9,166 nucleotides of DNA from Desulfobacteraceae bacterium (GTDB lineage: Bacteria; Desulfobacterota; DSM-4660; Desulfatiglandales; Desulfatiglandaceae), in the NCBI GenBank assembly GCA_030612945.1, contig JAUWMY010000077.1:1-9166 (forward strand), in the 5' to 3' direction. Made by a program: the position numbers and the translations under genes. A model generated the notes under the pieces. That model made no database searches, was not told the DNA's origin, and worked only from the letters and a program-made list of their open reading frames with translations. Below are positions 1 through 6,421 of the stretch, one piece after another. How positions within the stretch are numbered: position 1 is the stretch's first letter; each line of letters starts with the position of its first letter.

Positions 1-135
1 CAATGCAAAGAACTGGGTGAGGTCGTGGTGGAAGAGGTTGATTCAACAGGATACAAGTGCTTTGAGATGGCCGGTGAAAAATTGTACAGAATCTGGATGA
101 AGGTGGATGATACGAAGGAGGATGACCTTTTTTAA
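1..135 (+). CDS. C-terminal fragment of an unrecognised protein
   Basis: Frame 1 is open from the window edge to a TAA at 133-135, giving 44 residues. The visible tail is acidic (it ends in DDTKEDDLF) and contains two cysteines and one Trp; there is no membrane segment and no motif I can assign to a family. Charge and codon pattern look like a genuine soluble cytoplasmic protein end, and no convincing intrinsic terminator follows directly. The start and most of the gene lie outside the window, so function cannot be stated. Confidence 0.6.
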   Translation, partial: QCKELGEVVVEEVDSTGYKCFEMAGEKLYRIWMKVDDTKEDDLF

Positions 136-298
136 CTAATCCCAGCGCTGCTATGCGTGTTAGGTAGTGATTTGTGATGCCCTATGGAATAAAGCCTGCC
201 CTGGTGCGACACACTTGGAGTACGTGTAAGCCTTAAGGAAAACTCATAATTGGCTTTCTTTGACACTGGTCTTTCAAAACCAGGTCTGGGCCAGGGTT
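136..298. other. Non-coding stretch after the first gene
   Basis: There is no open frame with a ribosome site here. Small local symmetries are visible: TTTGACACTGG (259-269) against CCAGGGTTCAAA (291-302) forms an imperfect stem around a second small CTGGT/ACCAG pairing. No T-tract follows, so I do not call a terminator. It leads directly into the palindromic repeat at 299-498. Confidence 0.4.
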
Positions 299-498
299 CA
301 AATGACAAAATCCAAATGTCAAATCAAATCCAAAACCCCAATGTCAAAATGTTTTCCAAAACTATCAGTTATTTATCTTTTTCCTATTGTACATCTTCAC
401 CACTGTAGGCTGCGTTTGAAATAATGGGTGGACATTTATTTTTTAGCATTTGTCATTTGACATTCATTTGAAATTTGGGCTTTGACCTTTGTCATTCG
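299..498. repeat. About 200-bp imperfect palindrome rich in TTTGTCATT/AATGACAAA
   Basis: The left arm (299-351) and right arm (446-498) are imperfect reverse complements. The left begins CAAATGACAAA and the reverse complement of the right begins CGAATGACAAA; both then continue with CAAA, CAAAT and AATGTCAAA blocks in the same order, with small indels. About 94 bp of AT-rich sequence lies between the arms. There is no coding potential and no transposase. It resembles a non-autonomous, MITE-like or REP-like intergenic element; that classification is inference. Confidence 0.55.
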
Positions 499-547
499 AA
501 TTCATTTTATTTACATATTTTGACCCTTTTAGGGGTGGTGGCTTACT
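441..547 (+). repeat. Direct repeat copy A, upstream of the M16 gene
   Basis: Bases 441-477 match 3648-3684 at 36 of 37 positions, and 486-534 match 3743-3791 at 47 of 49. The spacer between the two blocks is only 8 nt here (478-485) against 58 nt in copy B. The copy ends with a single CCCTTTTAGGGG (524-535) followed by TGGTGGCTTACT, whose counterpart after copy B is TGGTAGTTAACT. Copy A is therefore probably the simpler, less rearranged form. Its first half overlaps the right arm of the palindrome at 299-498. Confidence 0.8.
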
Positions 548-549
548 AT
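520..549 (+). promoter_or_regulatory. Candidate sigma-70 promoter for the M16 gene
   Basis: TTGACC (520-525), then an 18-nt spacer, then TACTAT (544-549) gives five of six and four of six consensus matches, with transcription expected to start near 556, just ahead of the ribosome site at 574-580. The -35 hexamer lies inside repeat copy A. The call is by eye only; competing weak boxes exist, for example TTGACC 482-487 with TTTTAT 505-510. Confidence 0.3.
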
Positions 550-601
550 GTTTGAGCAAGGCTCAATAACTTTGGGAGGAATTATCCGTGCGATTTGTTA
601 A
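548..601 (+). CDS. Possible 17-residue leader ORF overlapping the M16 start
   Basis: An ATG at 548 opens a 17-codon frame (MFEQGSITLGGIIRAIC) that ends at TAA 599-601, overlapping the first codons of the M16 gene in a different frame. A purine-rich AGGGGTGG (531-538) lies 9 nt upstream. The ribosome site of the M16 gene lies inside this frame, which would allow translational coupling. If the promoter at 520-549 is right, its start near 556 would exclude this ORF from the transcript, so it may be chance. Confidence 0.15.
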   Translation: MFEQGSITLGGIIRAIC

Positions 602-3600
602 GAATTTTATTTTTGAGATCTTTTTGTTGTTAGCTGCCGGAGGTATGTGCCTGGCAGAAGATCCAGCTCAGGACATAAAGCTGAATGTCAAAGAGTTCAC
701 GCTGAAAAATGGCATGTTGTTTTTGATCGTGGAGCGTCCGACCGCGCCTCAGGTTGCCTGCCGGGTTGCAATCCGCGCGGGATCCGCGCTTGAGCAGGCC
801 GGTAAAAGCGGCATTGCTCATCTGCTTGAGCACATGATGTTTAAGGGAACGAAAAACTTTGGCACCCTGGATGTCAAAAAAGACCAGGAGCTGCAAGAAA
901 AAATCGAGGCAGCTTACCAGGTTATCCTGGCGGAGGAACGCAAGCGAAAGCCCGATCAGATGCTCATTAAGGCTAAACTCTCTGAAATGGACAGCCTCCG
1001 GCGCGAGGTGCAAAAAATCTACGTTCCTCAGGCCTTTTCGTCCCAACTTGGAAGGAACGGCGCCGTGGGCGTGAACGCCTTTACAAGTAAAGAACAGACT
1101 CAGTACATGGCATCAGTTCCGTCTGACATGCTCGATCAATGGTTTTCAATAGTGAGTGAACAGTTGTTCGAGCCCTCCTGGCGTGAGTTTTATGTGGAAA
1201 AAGAAGTAGTTCAGAGGGAGTGGGCCTTTCGGTATATCAATAATCCTCAGGGCGCTGCCTGGCTCGATCTAAATACCACTGCCTACATTGCCCATCCGTA
1301 CAGAAATCCAACCATTGGCTGGAAGGCCGATATGGAAAAGTATAACACCACGGATGCCATGGGATTTCACGCAAAATACTACAACCCAACGAACGCTGTT
1401 TGTGTGCTGGCGGGTGACGTAACAGTCGAAGAGGCCCGGAGGCTGGCTAATATCTATTTCTCGAGATATCCAGCGGGAAAACGCGCGCCCGAACAGGTGA
1501 CAAAAGAACCACTCCAGCAAGGCCCGCGTGAGAGTGTCCGTTTTTTGAAGGGGGCTCGAACGCCCCTTGTCAGAATCGGTTTTCACACCGCGCGTATGGG
1601 AATGGAGGATTTTTACGCCCTTGACGCCATGACTATGATTTTGAGCCACGGCCGCAGTGCTCGCATAACCCAGAACATTGTCAATAAAGGCCGGGCTATC
1701 CAGGCATGGGCCTATAACCCCGACAACCGTTATGCCGGCATGGTTATCCTGGGCGGCTCCCCCAATGAGCCGGAGGAACTTAAAGACAAAAATCTTACTG
1801 TGGAGGAAAAACGCCATGCCTACATCAAGGCATGTGAAGGGCTGGAAGAAATTCTACTCGCTGAAGTTGAAAAAATGAAAACAGAACTGGTTTCAAGACG
1901 TGAGCTCGAACGGATCAAAAAACTTAATCAGCGTGATTTTCTGGACAGGATGCGGAGCAACGAGTCGCTGGCAGCTACCATGGCAACCCTGGAAGTCCAG
2001 GTTGGTTGGCACTATCTGACTACCTATCTTGAAAAGATTGGAGAGGTCACGCCGGAGGAAATCAGACGGGTGACTAAAAAATACATCCGTACGGAGAATA
2101 GAACCAGTGTGTATGTTATTCCGGGCGGCAAGCCTGATGCCCCGCCGGAGCACTATACAGAGGTCCGATCAATAACCGGTTCGGCCGCAGCAAAGGTGAT
2201 TAAGACAGACACGTCCTCGAACAACTCAATCTTCCCCACGCCTGAAGGCTGGAAACATCCGCTGTCCTTCGAGCGGAGGCCGGACAAAATTGAATACCCG
2301 GAGGCGGAGACTGCAAAGGTCGAAGGTGCAACGGTGTTTTATCTGCCAGACAGAGAACTTCCCCTTGTCGATTTAACACTCCTGGTTAAGGCCGGAGCAG
2401 TTGATATTGATGATGACAAAATTGGTTTGCCAGGTTTGATCAATGGATCACTGATCCCCGGCGGCACTGAAAAATACTCACCATCTGAATTGGCCATGGT
2501 CTTGGATGAGAACGCTATCAGGCTCTCGGTCTCAGTCCACGAGGAGGACACCATAATAAGGCTCTCGGTTATGAAAGATGACTGGGACAAGGGGTTGGCC
2601 CTGCTGGAAGAGGTTCTCACACGGCCCATGTTTGATCCCAGCGTGTTCCATGTGGTCAAGCAGCAGGCATTGGTCGAGCTTAAAAGACAGGGCGGGAAAG
2701 CACAGGCAGTCGTCATGCGTGAAGGGATGATCTGGCATTTCAAGGGACATCCCTATGGTCGCGATCCGCTCCAGGGCCTGGAAACGATCCCTGCCATTAC
2801 GCGGGAGGACCTGAAAGAATTCTTGAACACATATCTCGTGCCTTCAAACATTGTGGCGGCCGTTGCAGGAGACATTGAAAAGACCGATGTGATGAAAGGC
2901 CTGGGGAGACTTTTTCAGGCCCTGCCCAGGTCCAGGGTTCCAGCGCGGAAACTCGACGATCCGGCGCAAACGCCATCCGTGTTGGCCCTTATCCACAAAC
3001 CAGGTCAGGTTCAATCCCAGGTGGCATTGCTCCTTCCCGGTCTGAAGCGCACCCATCCGGAATACTGGAAGATGAGCCTCCTGATGAACATATTCGGCGG
3101 TAATAATTCCTTGATGTACACCAGGCTGCGATCTGATCTGGGACTCATTTATTCGGCCTGGTTTTATCAGACCTATAAGTGGCAGGCAGGATTGCTGGTG
3201 GGATATATTGGTTGCAAGGGGGACAGCACAAGTCAGGCGATACAGGAAACAGTGAAGATTATGACTGGGTTGAGAAAAAATGTCCCAAAGGAGGAACTCG
3301 AACAAAAGAGGTTGGATTCACTAAATAGTTTTGTCTTCAACGTGGATACTCCCTCAGAACTCGTGGAAGTGTATGGCAGGTATTACATGCGTGAGGAGCC
3401 TCTTGACACGCTCGATAAAATTCAGGATGCTTTTATCAGAGCATCGAGAGAGGAACTTGAGATTCTGGCCGGGAGACTCCTTGATCTGAAAAGGCTTCAG
3501 GTGTTCGTAGTGGGCGATAAGGCCACGAGAGTCAAGAGGGAGGATGGAACTGAGGTTACGCTCGAGGATGATATGAAGATCCTGGCGAAGACACTTGGCC

Positions 3601-3629
3601 TGCCTTATAAGGAAATTAAATTGCGGTGA
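588..3629 (+). CDS. Secreted two-domain M16 family zinc metallopeptidase
   Basis: This 1013-residue protein has the tandem pitrilysin-type fold expected of periplasmic M16 peptidases, which degrade or process peptides. The start is GTG at 588, with GGGAGGA at 574-580 seven bases upstream. Residues 1-23 form a Sec signal peptide (hydrophobic IFLLLAAGG core, likely cut after CLA). The inverted zinc motif HLLEH is at 78-82, with E81 the catalytic base and H78/H82 the ligands; E211 in EKEVVQRE is the third ligand, with the accessory Glu E204 seven residues before it. Ligand spacing from H82 is 129 residues instead of the usual 76-77, so about 50 residues (around 95-150, charged and helical) are inserted; I recall similar insertions in large bacterial homologues. 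The second half (from about residue 580) is an inactive M16_C copy without HxxEH, keeping the RLRSDLGLIYSA substrate-binding motif near 845. The gene stands alone between repeat copies; the substrate is unknown. Confidence 0.93.
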   Translation: MRFVKNFIFEIFLLLAAGGMCLAEDPAQDIKLNVKEFTLKNGMLFLIVERPTAPQVACRVAIRAGSALEQAGKSGIAHLLEHMMFKGTKNFGTLDVKKDQELQEKIEAAYQVILAEERKRKPDQMLIKAKLSEMDSLRREVQKIYVPQAFSSQLGRNGAVGVNAFTSKEQTQYMASVPSDMLDQWFSIVSEQLFEPSWREFYVEKEVVQREWAFRYINNPQGAAWLDLNTTAYIAHPYRNPTIGWKADMEKYNTTDAMGFHAKYYNPTNAVCVLAGDVTVEEARRLANIYFSRYPAGKRAPEQVTKEPLQQGPRESVRFLKGARTPLVRIGFHTARMGMEDFYALDAMTMILSHGRSARITQNIVNKGRAIQAWAYNPDNRYAGMVILGGSPNEPEELKDKNLTVEEKRHAYIKACEGLEEILLAEVEKMKTELVSRRELERIKKLNQRDFLDRMRSNESLAATMATLEVQVGWHYLTTYLEKIGEVTPEEIRRVTKKYIRTENRTSVYVIPGGKPDAPPEHYTEVRSITGSAAAKVIKTDTSSNNSIFPTPEGWKHPLSFERRPDKIEYPEAETAKVEGATVFYLPDRELPLVDLTLLVKAGAVDIDDDKIGLPGLINGSLIPGGTEKYSPSELAMVLDENAIRLSVSVHEEDTIIRLSVMKDDWDKGLALLEEVLTRPMFDPSVFHVVKQQALVELKRQGGKAQAVVMREGMIWHFKGHPYGRDPLQGLETIPAITREDLKEFLNTYLVPSNIVAAVAGDIEKTDVMKGLGRLFQALPRSRVPARKLDDPAQTPSVLALIHKPGQVQSQVALLLPGLKRTHPEYWKMSLLMNIFGGNNSLMYTRLRSDLGLIYSAWFYQTYKWQAGLLVGYIGCKGDSTSQAIQETVKIMTGLRKNVPKEELEQKRLDSLNSFVFNVDTPSELVEVYGRYYMREEPLDTLDKIQDAFIRASREELEILAGRLLDLKRLQVFVVGDKATRVKREDGTEVTLEDDMKILAKTLGLPYKEIKLR

Positions 3630-3647
3630 GTTGGGTGAATGTATATG

Positions 3648-3830
3648 TTTTAGCATTTGTCATTTGACATTGATTTGAAATTTGCCTGCCCCGTGAAATT
3701 CACGATAGTGACAGTGAAACGTATTTAACTGGGGGGTTTTGGCCTTTGTCATTCTAATTCGTTTTATTTACATATTTTGACCCTTTTAGGGTCACCGTTC
3801 AAGCATCCCTTTTAGGGGTGGTAGTTAACT
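3648..3830 (+). repeat. Direct repeat copy B, expanded by two insertions
   Basis: This is the second copy of the repeat seen at 441-547, same orientation, starting 18 bp after the M16 stop codon. Relative to copy A it has about 50 extra bases between the two conserved blocks (spacer 3685-3742), and a 26-bp insertion near its end where CCCTTTTAGGG occurs twice (3781-3791 and 3807-3817) around a 15-nt spacer. The left arm of the copy A palindrome is absent. No coding potential. Confidence 0.8.
3689..3734 (+). terminator. Imperfect hairpin inside repeat copy B, possible terminator of the M16 gene
   Basis: CCCCGTGAAAT (3689-3699) pairs with ATTTAACTGGGG (3723-3734), giving ten pairs with one bulge and one mismatch. 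An inner TCAC/GTGA hairpin lies at 3700-3711. The stem is followed by GGTTTTGG, a poor T-tract. It lies about 60 bp after the M16 stop and is the main sequence that copy A lacks, so it may equally be an inserted REP-like palindrome with no termination role. Confidence 0.3.
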
Positions 3831-3858
3831 GCCTAAGGCACCCCCTTTTTAGAGCGGC

Positions 3859-3887
3859 GAAGTCCCGCCTATGGACGACGGGATTTC
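3859..3887. other. Stem-loop upstream of the two-TM protein gene
   Basis: GAAGTCCCG (3859-3867) pairs with CGGGATTTC (3879-3887), nine pairs including one G-T wobble, around an 11-nt loop. It has no T-run after it and sits 34 bp before the next start codon. It could be a regulatory structure or part of the neighbouring repeat cluster. Confidence 0.4.
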
Positions 3888-3913
3888 ATAAAATAGCGAA
3901 ATGATTCTATAAC
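3885..3913 (+). promoter_or_regulatory. Candidate promoter for the two-TM / OmpA operon
   Basis: TTCATA (3885-3890), a 17-nt spacer and TATAAC (3908-3913) fit sigma-70 spacing with four and five matches. Transcription would begin around 3920, almost at the ATG at 3922, implying a leaderless or nearly leaderless message. This is consistent with the absence of a Shine-Dalgarno sequence before 3922. By-eye call. Confidence 0.3.
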
Positions 3914-3921
3914 TTGTAAAA

Positions 3922-4635
3922 ATGCATATTCCTATACCTCAATTTGACCCAAATTATTTCATTTATGCAGGTGCGATCGGCATTTTTTTGGGACTCGTTT
4001 CTTTTTTGTTCTTTCTTTTTCGCCGCATTCGTTGGATAATCGGGGTTCTTTCTAAAAAACATGCTGTTTCGCTCAGATTATTGGCAAGCTTGCGCAATTT
4101 GTTGTTGATTACCGTTTGGATATCTGTTTTTGGAATGGTTCTATTTTTAGGTTTTTTTCTTCGCGCATATCATGTATTTAATGTTGAGGAGCCTGTAGCT
4201 GAGGTCTTTACCCAATCATTAGACGGGGCTCCGAACAGTAAGATGAGCCTGGTAAGTTTTTTCTGCGCTCACTCTCATAAAACGCGATATCTATTCGTGA
4301 AGGGTGATCAGTGGATGATCGAAGGAGATATCTTAAAATGGAACAGCTGGCTTAACTTTCTTGGGCTTCACACCCGCTATAGGTTAACACGTCTTCGAGG
4401 TCGTTATCTGAGCACTGAAGCAGAGGTCAATCAACCACACACCGTCTATTCACTTGTGAAACATGAAGCCGATCCATTTTGGCGATATCTTTATAAATAT
4501 GGGTCTCAATTACCGCTTGTCAGCACTGTCTATGGGAATGCCGCGTTTCAGACCTCAGGAAAGGACAAGCGGTATTTGATTTATGTGGGAACATCCGGAT
4601 TTATTGTAAGAGAAAAGCAGGAACAACAAAGTTAA
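3922..4635 (+). CDS. Two-TM inner-membrane protein with periplasmic domain, function unknown
   Basis: The 237-residue product has two strongly hydrophobic helices (about 13-33 and 59-81) separated by a Lys/Arg-rich loop (RRIRW...SKK), which predicts that the loop is cytoplasmic and the N-terminus and residues 82-237 are periplasmic. Conserved-looking features of the soluble part are GDQW (128-131), ILKW (137-140), LGLHTRYRL (147-155) and VYGNAAF (203-209). The pattern resembles proteobacterial proteins carried in databases under loose labels such as multidrug transporter; nothing here supports transport. The ATG is the first possible start, since an in-frame TAA lies at 3910-3912, and it has no clear ribosome site. 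The stop is 16 bp before the OmpA lipoprotein gene, so the two very likely form one operon and may act together at the envelope. By eye it looks more AT-rich than the protease gene. Confidence 0.85.
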   Translation: MHIPIPQFDPNYFIYAGAIGIFLGLVSFLFFLFRRIRWIIGVLSKKHAVSLRLLASLRNLLLITVWISVFGMVLFLGFFLRAYHVFNVEEPVAEVFTQSLDGAPNSKMSLVSFFCAHSHKTRYLFVKGDQWMIEGDILKWNSWLNFLGLHTRYRLTRLRGRYLSTEAEVNQPHTVYSLVKHEADPFWRYLYKYGSQLPLVSTVYGNAAFQTSGKDKRYLIYVGTSGFIVREKQEQQS

Positions 4636-4651
4636 CGAAAGGAGTAGGACC

Positions 4652-6157
4652 ATGTTAATGGGAAAAAATATTAAAATCATGATAGTTCTCTTTATTGCTG
4701 TGTGTTTCATGGGGGGCTGTGCGGGGAGCGAGTTGAAGGTGGAGCCAATTTCAACGTCGGAAAATCCCACAGAGCAGGTAAAACGTTTGGATAAAGAGAT
4801 TAGCAATGCGAGAAGCAATCAACTTGATGTCCTGGCACCTACCTGGTTTGGCAGGGCCGAGGCATCCCTTAATGACGCCAAGGAAGGATTAGAGGTCGGA
4901 GATGAACTTTCTCTAATAATGCAGAAAGTAGCCGACGGCCGTGCCCAACTCCGGCGAGCTGAAGAGGCAAGCCAACTCGCTAAAACCGTACTGAAAGATC
5001 CGATTAAAGCCCGCGAGCGAGCTCGCTCTGTGGGGGCTCCTAAACTGGAAGGTTATGGCAAAGCAGAGAAACAATTTGTCGGGCTTTCAAAAGCGATTGA
5101 AGAGAACAATCTGAAATATGCCCGGAAAAATAGTCCAAAGGTCATAAAAGCTTTCGATGAACTTGAGCTACTTGCAATTAAGGATGAGGCCCTTGGAGAA
5201 GCTCGTAAACTGATCCATCAAGCAGAGGCCGATGGCGCAAGGAAAATTACACCGGAGACGCTTATAATCGCCCAGAAGCAGTTGAGTGATACCGATGCAT
5301 ATATTTCGGGAAATCGTTACCAGAAGGAACAGATTGATGCGCTGTCTAAGGAAACGCTTTTTCAGGCCCGGCGTCTTATTCAAGTAATGGATGAGAGCAA
5401 GAAAATTCGAACTATGGAACCGGAACAGATCACACTCTGGTTTGAAGGACTGCTGCATAAGACGTCAAGCAAGCTTTCTGAGCCGGATATGCGTGACAAA
5501 GATTTCGAGACACAGGTCAAGAATATCCTCAGCTCAATTGGTGCGCTCCAGGGGGATCGTCAATCCATAATCGCCACATCCAAGTCTCAACAGGAAAAAA
5601 TGAAAGACATGGAAAAGGAGATTACCTCTTTGGAGGGGTTGACCCGGGAGGAACAGGCTGAAAAGGAGCGATTGGCACGAGAAAAAAAGGCTACAAAAGA
5701 GCGTTTTGCAGCCGAGAGGCGGTTTAATAGACAGTTCGATGAAGTCCGAAGGCAATTTGGGCCGACCGAGGCGGAAGTGTACAAGCAGGGAAATTCACTG
5801 GTGATTCGGTTGAGGGCCATCCAATTTCCTGTTGGCAAGGCCATTATCATGCCTGACAATTACTCCCTGCTCAGCAAGGTTCAGCAAGCCATTCGCACAT
5901 TTGGTGAACCGGAACTTGTCATTGAAGGGCATACGGACAGCACAGGATCAGATGAGATGAACGAGAAGCTATCCCAGCAGCGGGCCGAAGCCGTTCGTGA
6001 ATATTTTGTGGCTAATGGTACCTTAGCATATGAGAAAATCTTCCCTGTCGGTTACGGGTCTGCACGGCCATTGGCATCGAACCAAACAGCAGAGGGGCGC
6101 GCCATTAATCGCCGGATAGATATAATTGTTACGCCGAAGCCCTTGAGTGAGAAGTAA
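4652..6157 (+). CDS. OmpA-family lipoprotein with DUF4398-like N-terminal region
   Basis: This 501-residue protein is predicted to be lipid-anchored and to bind peptidoglycan. Residues 1-23 are a lipoprotein signal with lipobox MGGC and lipidated Cys at 23; there is no Asp at +2, so outer-membrane sorting is expected. Residues about 45-112 carry an Ala/Leu-rich helical segment with APTWFGRAEASL, matching DUF4398. Residues 113-380 are mostly charged helix, strongly coiled-coil-like near 315-360. From about 383 to the end is an OmpA-like domain: EGHTDSTGS with D429 and, 15 residues on, R444 in LSQQRAEAV, the Asp/Arg pair that holds diaminopimelate in this family, then NRRIDI near 486-491. No beta-barrel is present. 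AAGGAG at 4639-4644 lies 7 nt before the ATG; M3 is an alternative start. It probably tethers the outer membrane to the wall, with the helical part as spacer. Confidence 0.92.
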   Translation: MLMGKNIKIMIVLFIAVCFMGGCAGSELKVEPISTSENPTEQVKRLDKEISNARSNQLDVLAPTWFGRAEASLNDAKEGLEVGDELSLIMQKVADGRAQLRRAEEASQLAKTVLKDPIKARERARSVGAPKLEGYGKAEKQFVGLSKAIEENNLKYARKNSPKVIKAFDELELLAIKDEALGEARKLIHQAEADGARKITPETLIIAQKQLSDTDAYISGNRYQKEQIDALSKETLFQARRLIQVMDESKKIRTMEPEQITLWFEGLLHKTSSKLSEPDMRDKDFETQVKNILSSIGALQGDRQSIIATSKSQQEKMKDMEKEITSLEGLTREEQAEKERLAREKKATKERFAAERRFNRQFDEVRRQFGPTEAEVYKQGNSLVIRLRAIQFPVGKAIIMPDNYSLLSKVQQAIRTFGEPELVIEGHTDSTGSDEMNEKLSQQRAEAVREYFVANGTLAYEKIFPVGYGSARPLASNQTAEGRAINRRIDIIVTPKPLSEK

Positions 6158-6186
6158 GCATTATCATAGCAACAAACCTCCATGAA

Positions 6187-6226
6187 GGCCACGCAGCCTC
6201 CCCCTTTATGAAGGGGGCTTGAGGCC
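6187..6226. terminator. GC-rich hairpin between convergent genes
   Basis: CCCCCTT (6200-6206), loop TATG, AAGGGGG (6211-6217) forms a perfect 7-bp stem, extended outward by GCCT/AGGC and GGCC/GGCC pairing with small bulges. It lies about 30-40 bp after the lipoprotein stop. The T-run (GTTTTTG, 6241-6247) is some 15 nt beyond the stem, so termination would be weak or Rho-assisted. It could act for either of the two convergent genes, or be a dispersed repeat. Confidence 0.45.
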
Positions 6227-6268
6227 ATAAGCGCTAAGTTGTTTTTGCCCAGGACGGACTGAAAAGAT

Positions 6269-6304
6269 GAACATCGAATCACGCCTTGGCGTGATTGAAT
6301 GTTC
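6269..6304. other. Strong 17-bp-arm hairpin within the inverted-repeat element
   Basis: Arms 6269-6285 and 6288-6304 match at 15 of 17 positions, and the central AATCACGCC/GGCGTGATT is perfect with only TT between the arms. It lies downstream of the minus-strand membrane-protein gene and could end its transcript; on that strand the tail is CGATGTTCATCTTTTC, not a clean U-tract. Confidence 0.65.
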
Positions 6305-6330
6305 GGTATTGGATGTTTGTTTTTTTATTC

Positions 6331-6365
6331 GATGTTGGACGTTGGATGTTCGATGTTCGACGTTC
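6331..6365 (+). repeat. Five tandem heptamers GAYGTTS
   Basis: The units read GATGTTG, GACGTTG, GATGTTC, GATGTTC, GACGTTC with no gaps. Variation is confined to positions 3 and 7. This is a short degenerate minisatellite, not a CRISPR, since the units abut and carry no spacers. Confidence 0.85.
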
Positions 6366-6421
6366 ATCTTTCAACAACCGTTGACGGGACTCTGCCCCGA
6401 AGGCATACTACCCACCTATAT

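Larger units (their letters stand above)
6261..6372. repeat. 112-bp inverted-repeat element with heptamer array
   Basis: The ends are inverted copies: GAAAAGATGAACATCGAA (6261-6278) against the reverse complement of 6356-6372, GAAAGATGAACGTCGAA, differing by one indel and one mismatch. Inside are a near-perfect hairpin (6269-6304) and five tandem heptamers (6331-6365). Two further degenerate heptamers, GGTATTG and GATGTTT, lie at 6305-6318. There is no coding capacity and no obvious target duplication. It fills the gap between the convergent lipoprotein and yitT-family genes. Confidence 0.7.

Noticed and set aside
136..298. tRNA or small RNA gene in the gap after the first gene
   Set aside because: No cloverleaf arms or TTCRANYC-type T-loop in a proper context; the small stems seen are isolated.
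588..660. M16 protease as a lipoprotein (GGMC near residue 21)
   Set aside because: The residues before the Cys do not fit a lipobox (Met directly precedes Cys), while CLA followed by EDP is a good signal peptidase I site.
1269..1817. 182-codon minus-strand open frame inside the M16 gene (also 630-1046, 1893-2153, 2339-2743 and 2844-3305 on the same strand)
   Set aside because: All lie opposite a gene with unmistakable family motifs; their translations are low-complexity or lack any recognisable pattern and have no ribosome sites.
441..3830. Composite transposon carrying the protease
   Set aside because: The flanking repeats are short and non-coding, with no transposase and no target-site duplication visible.
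6331..6365. Possible CRISPR array
   Set aside because: The units are 7 nt and contiguous, with no spacers and no cas genes nearby.
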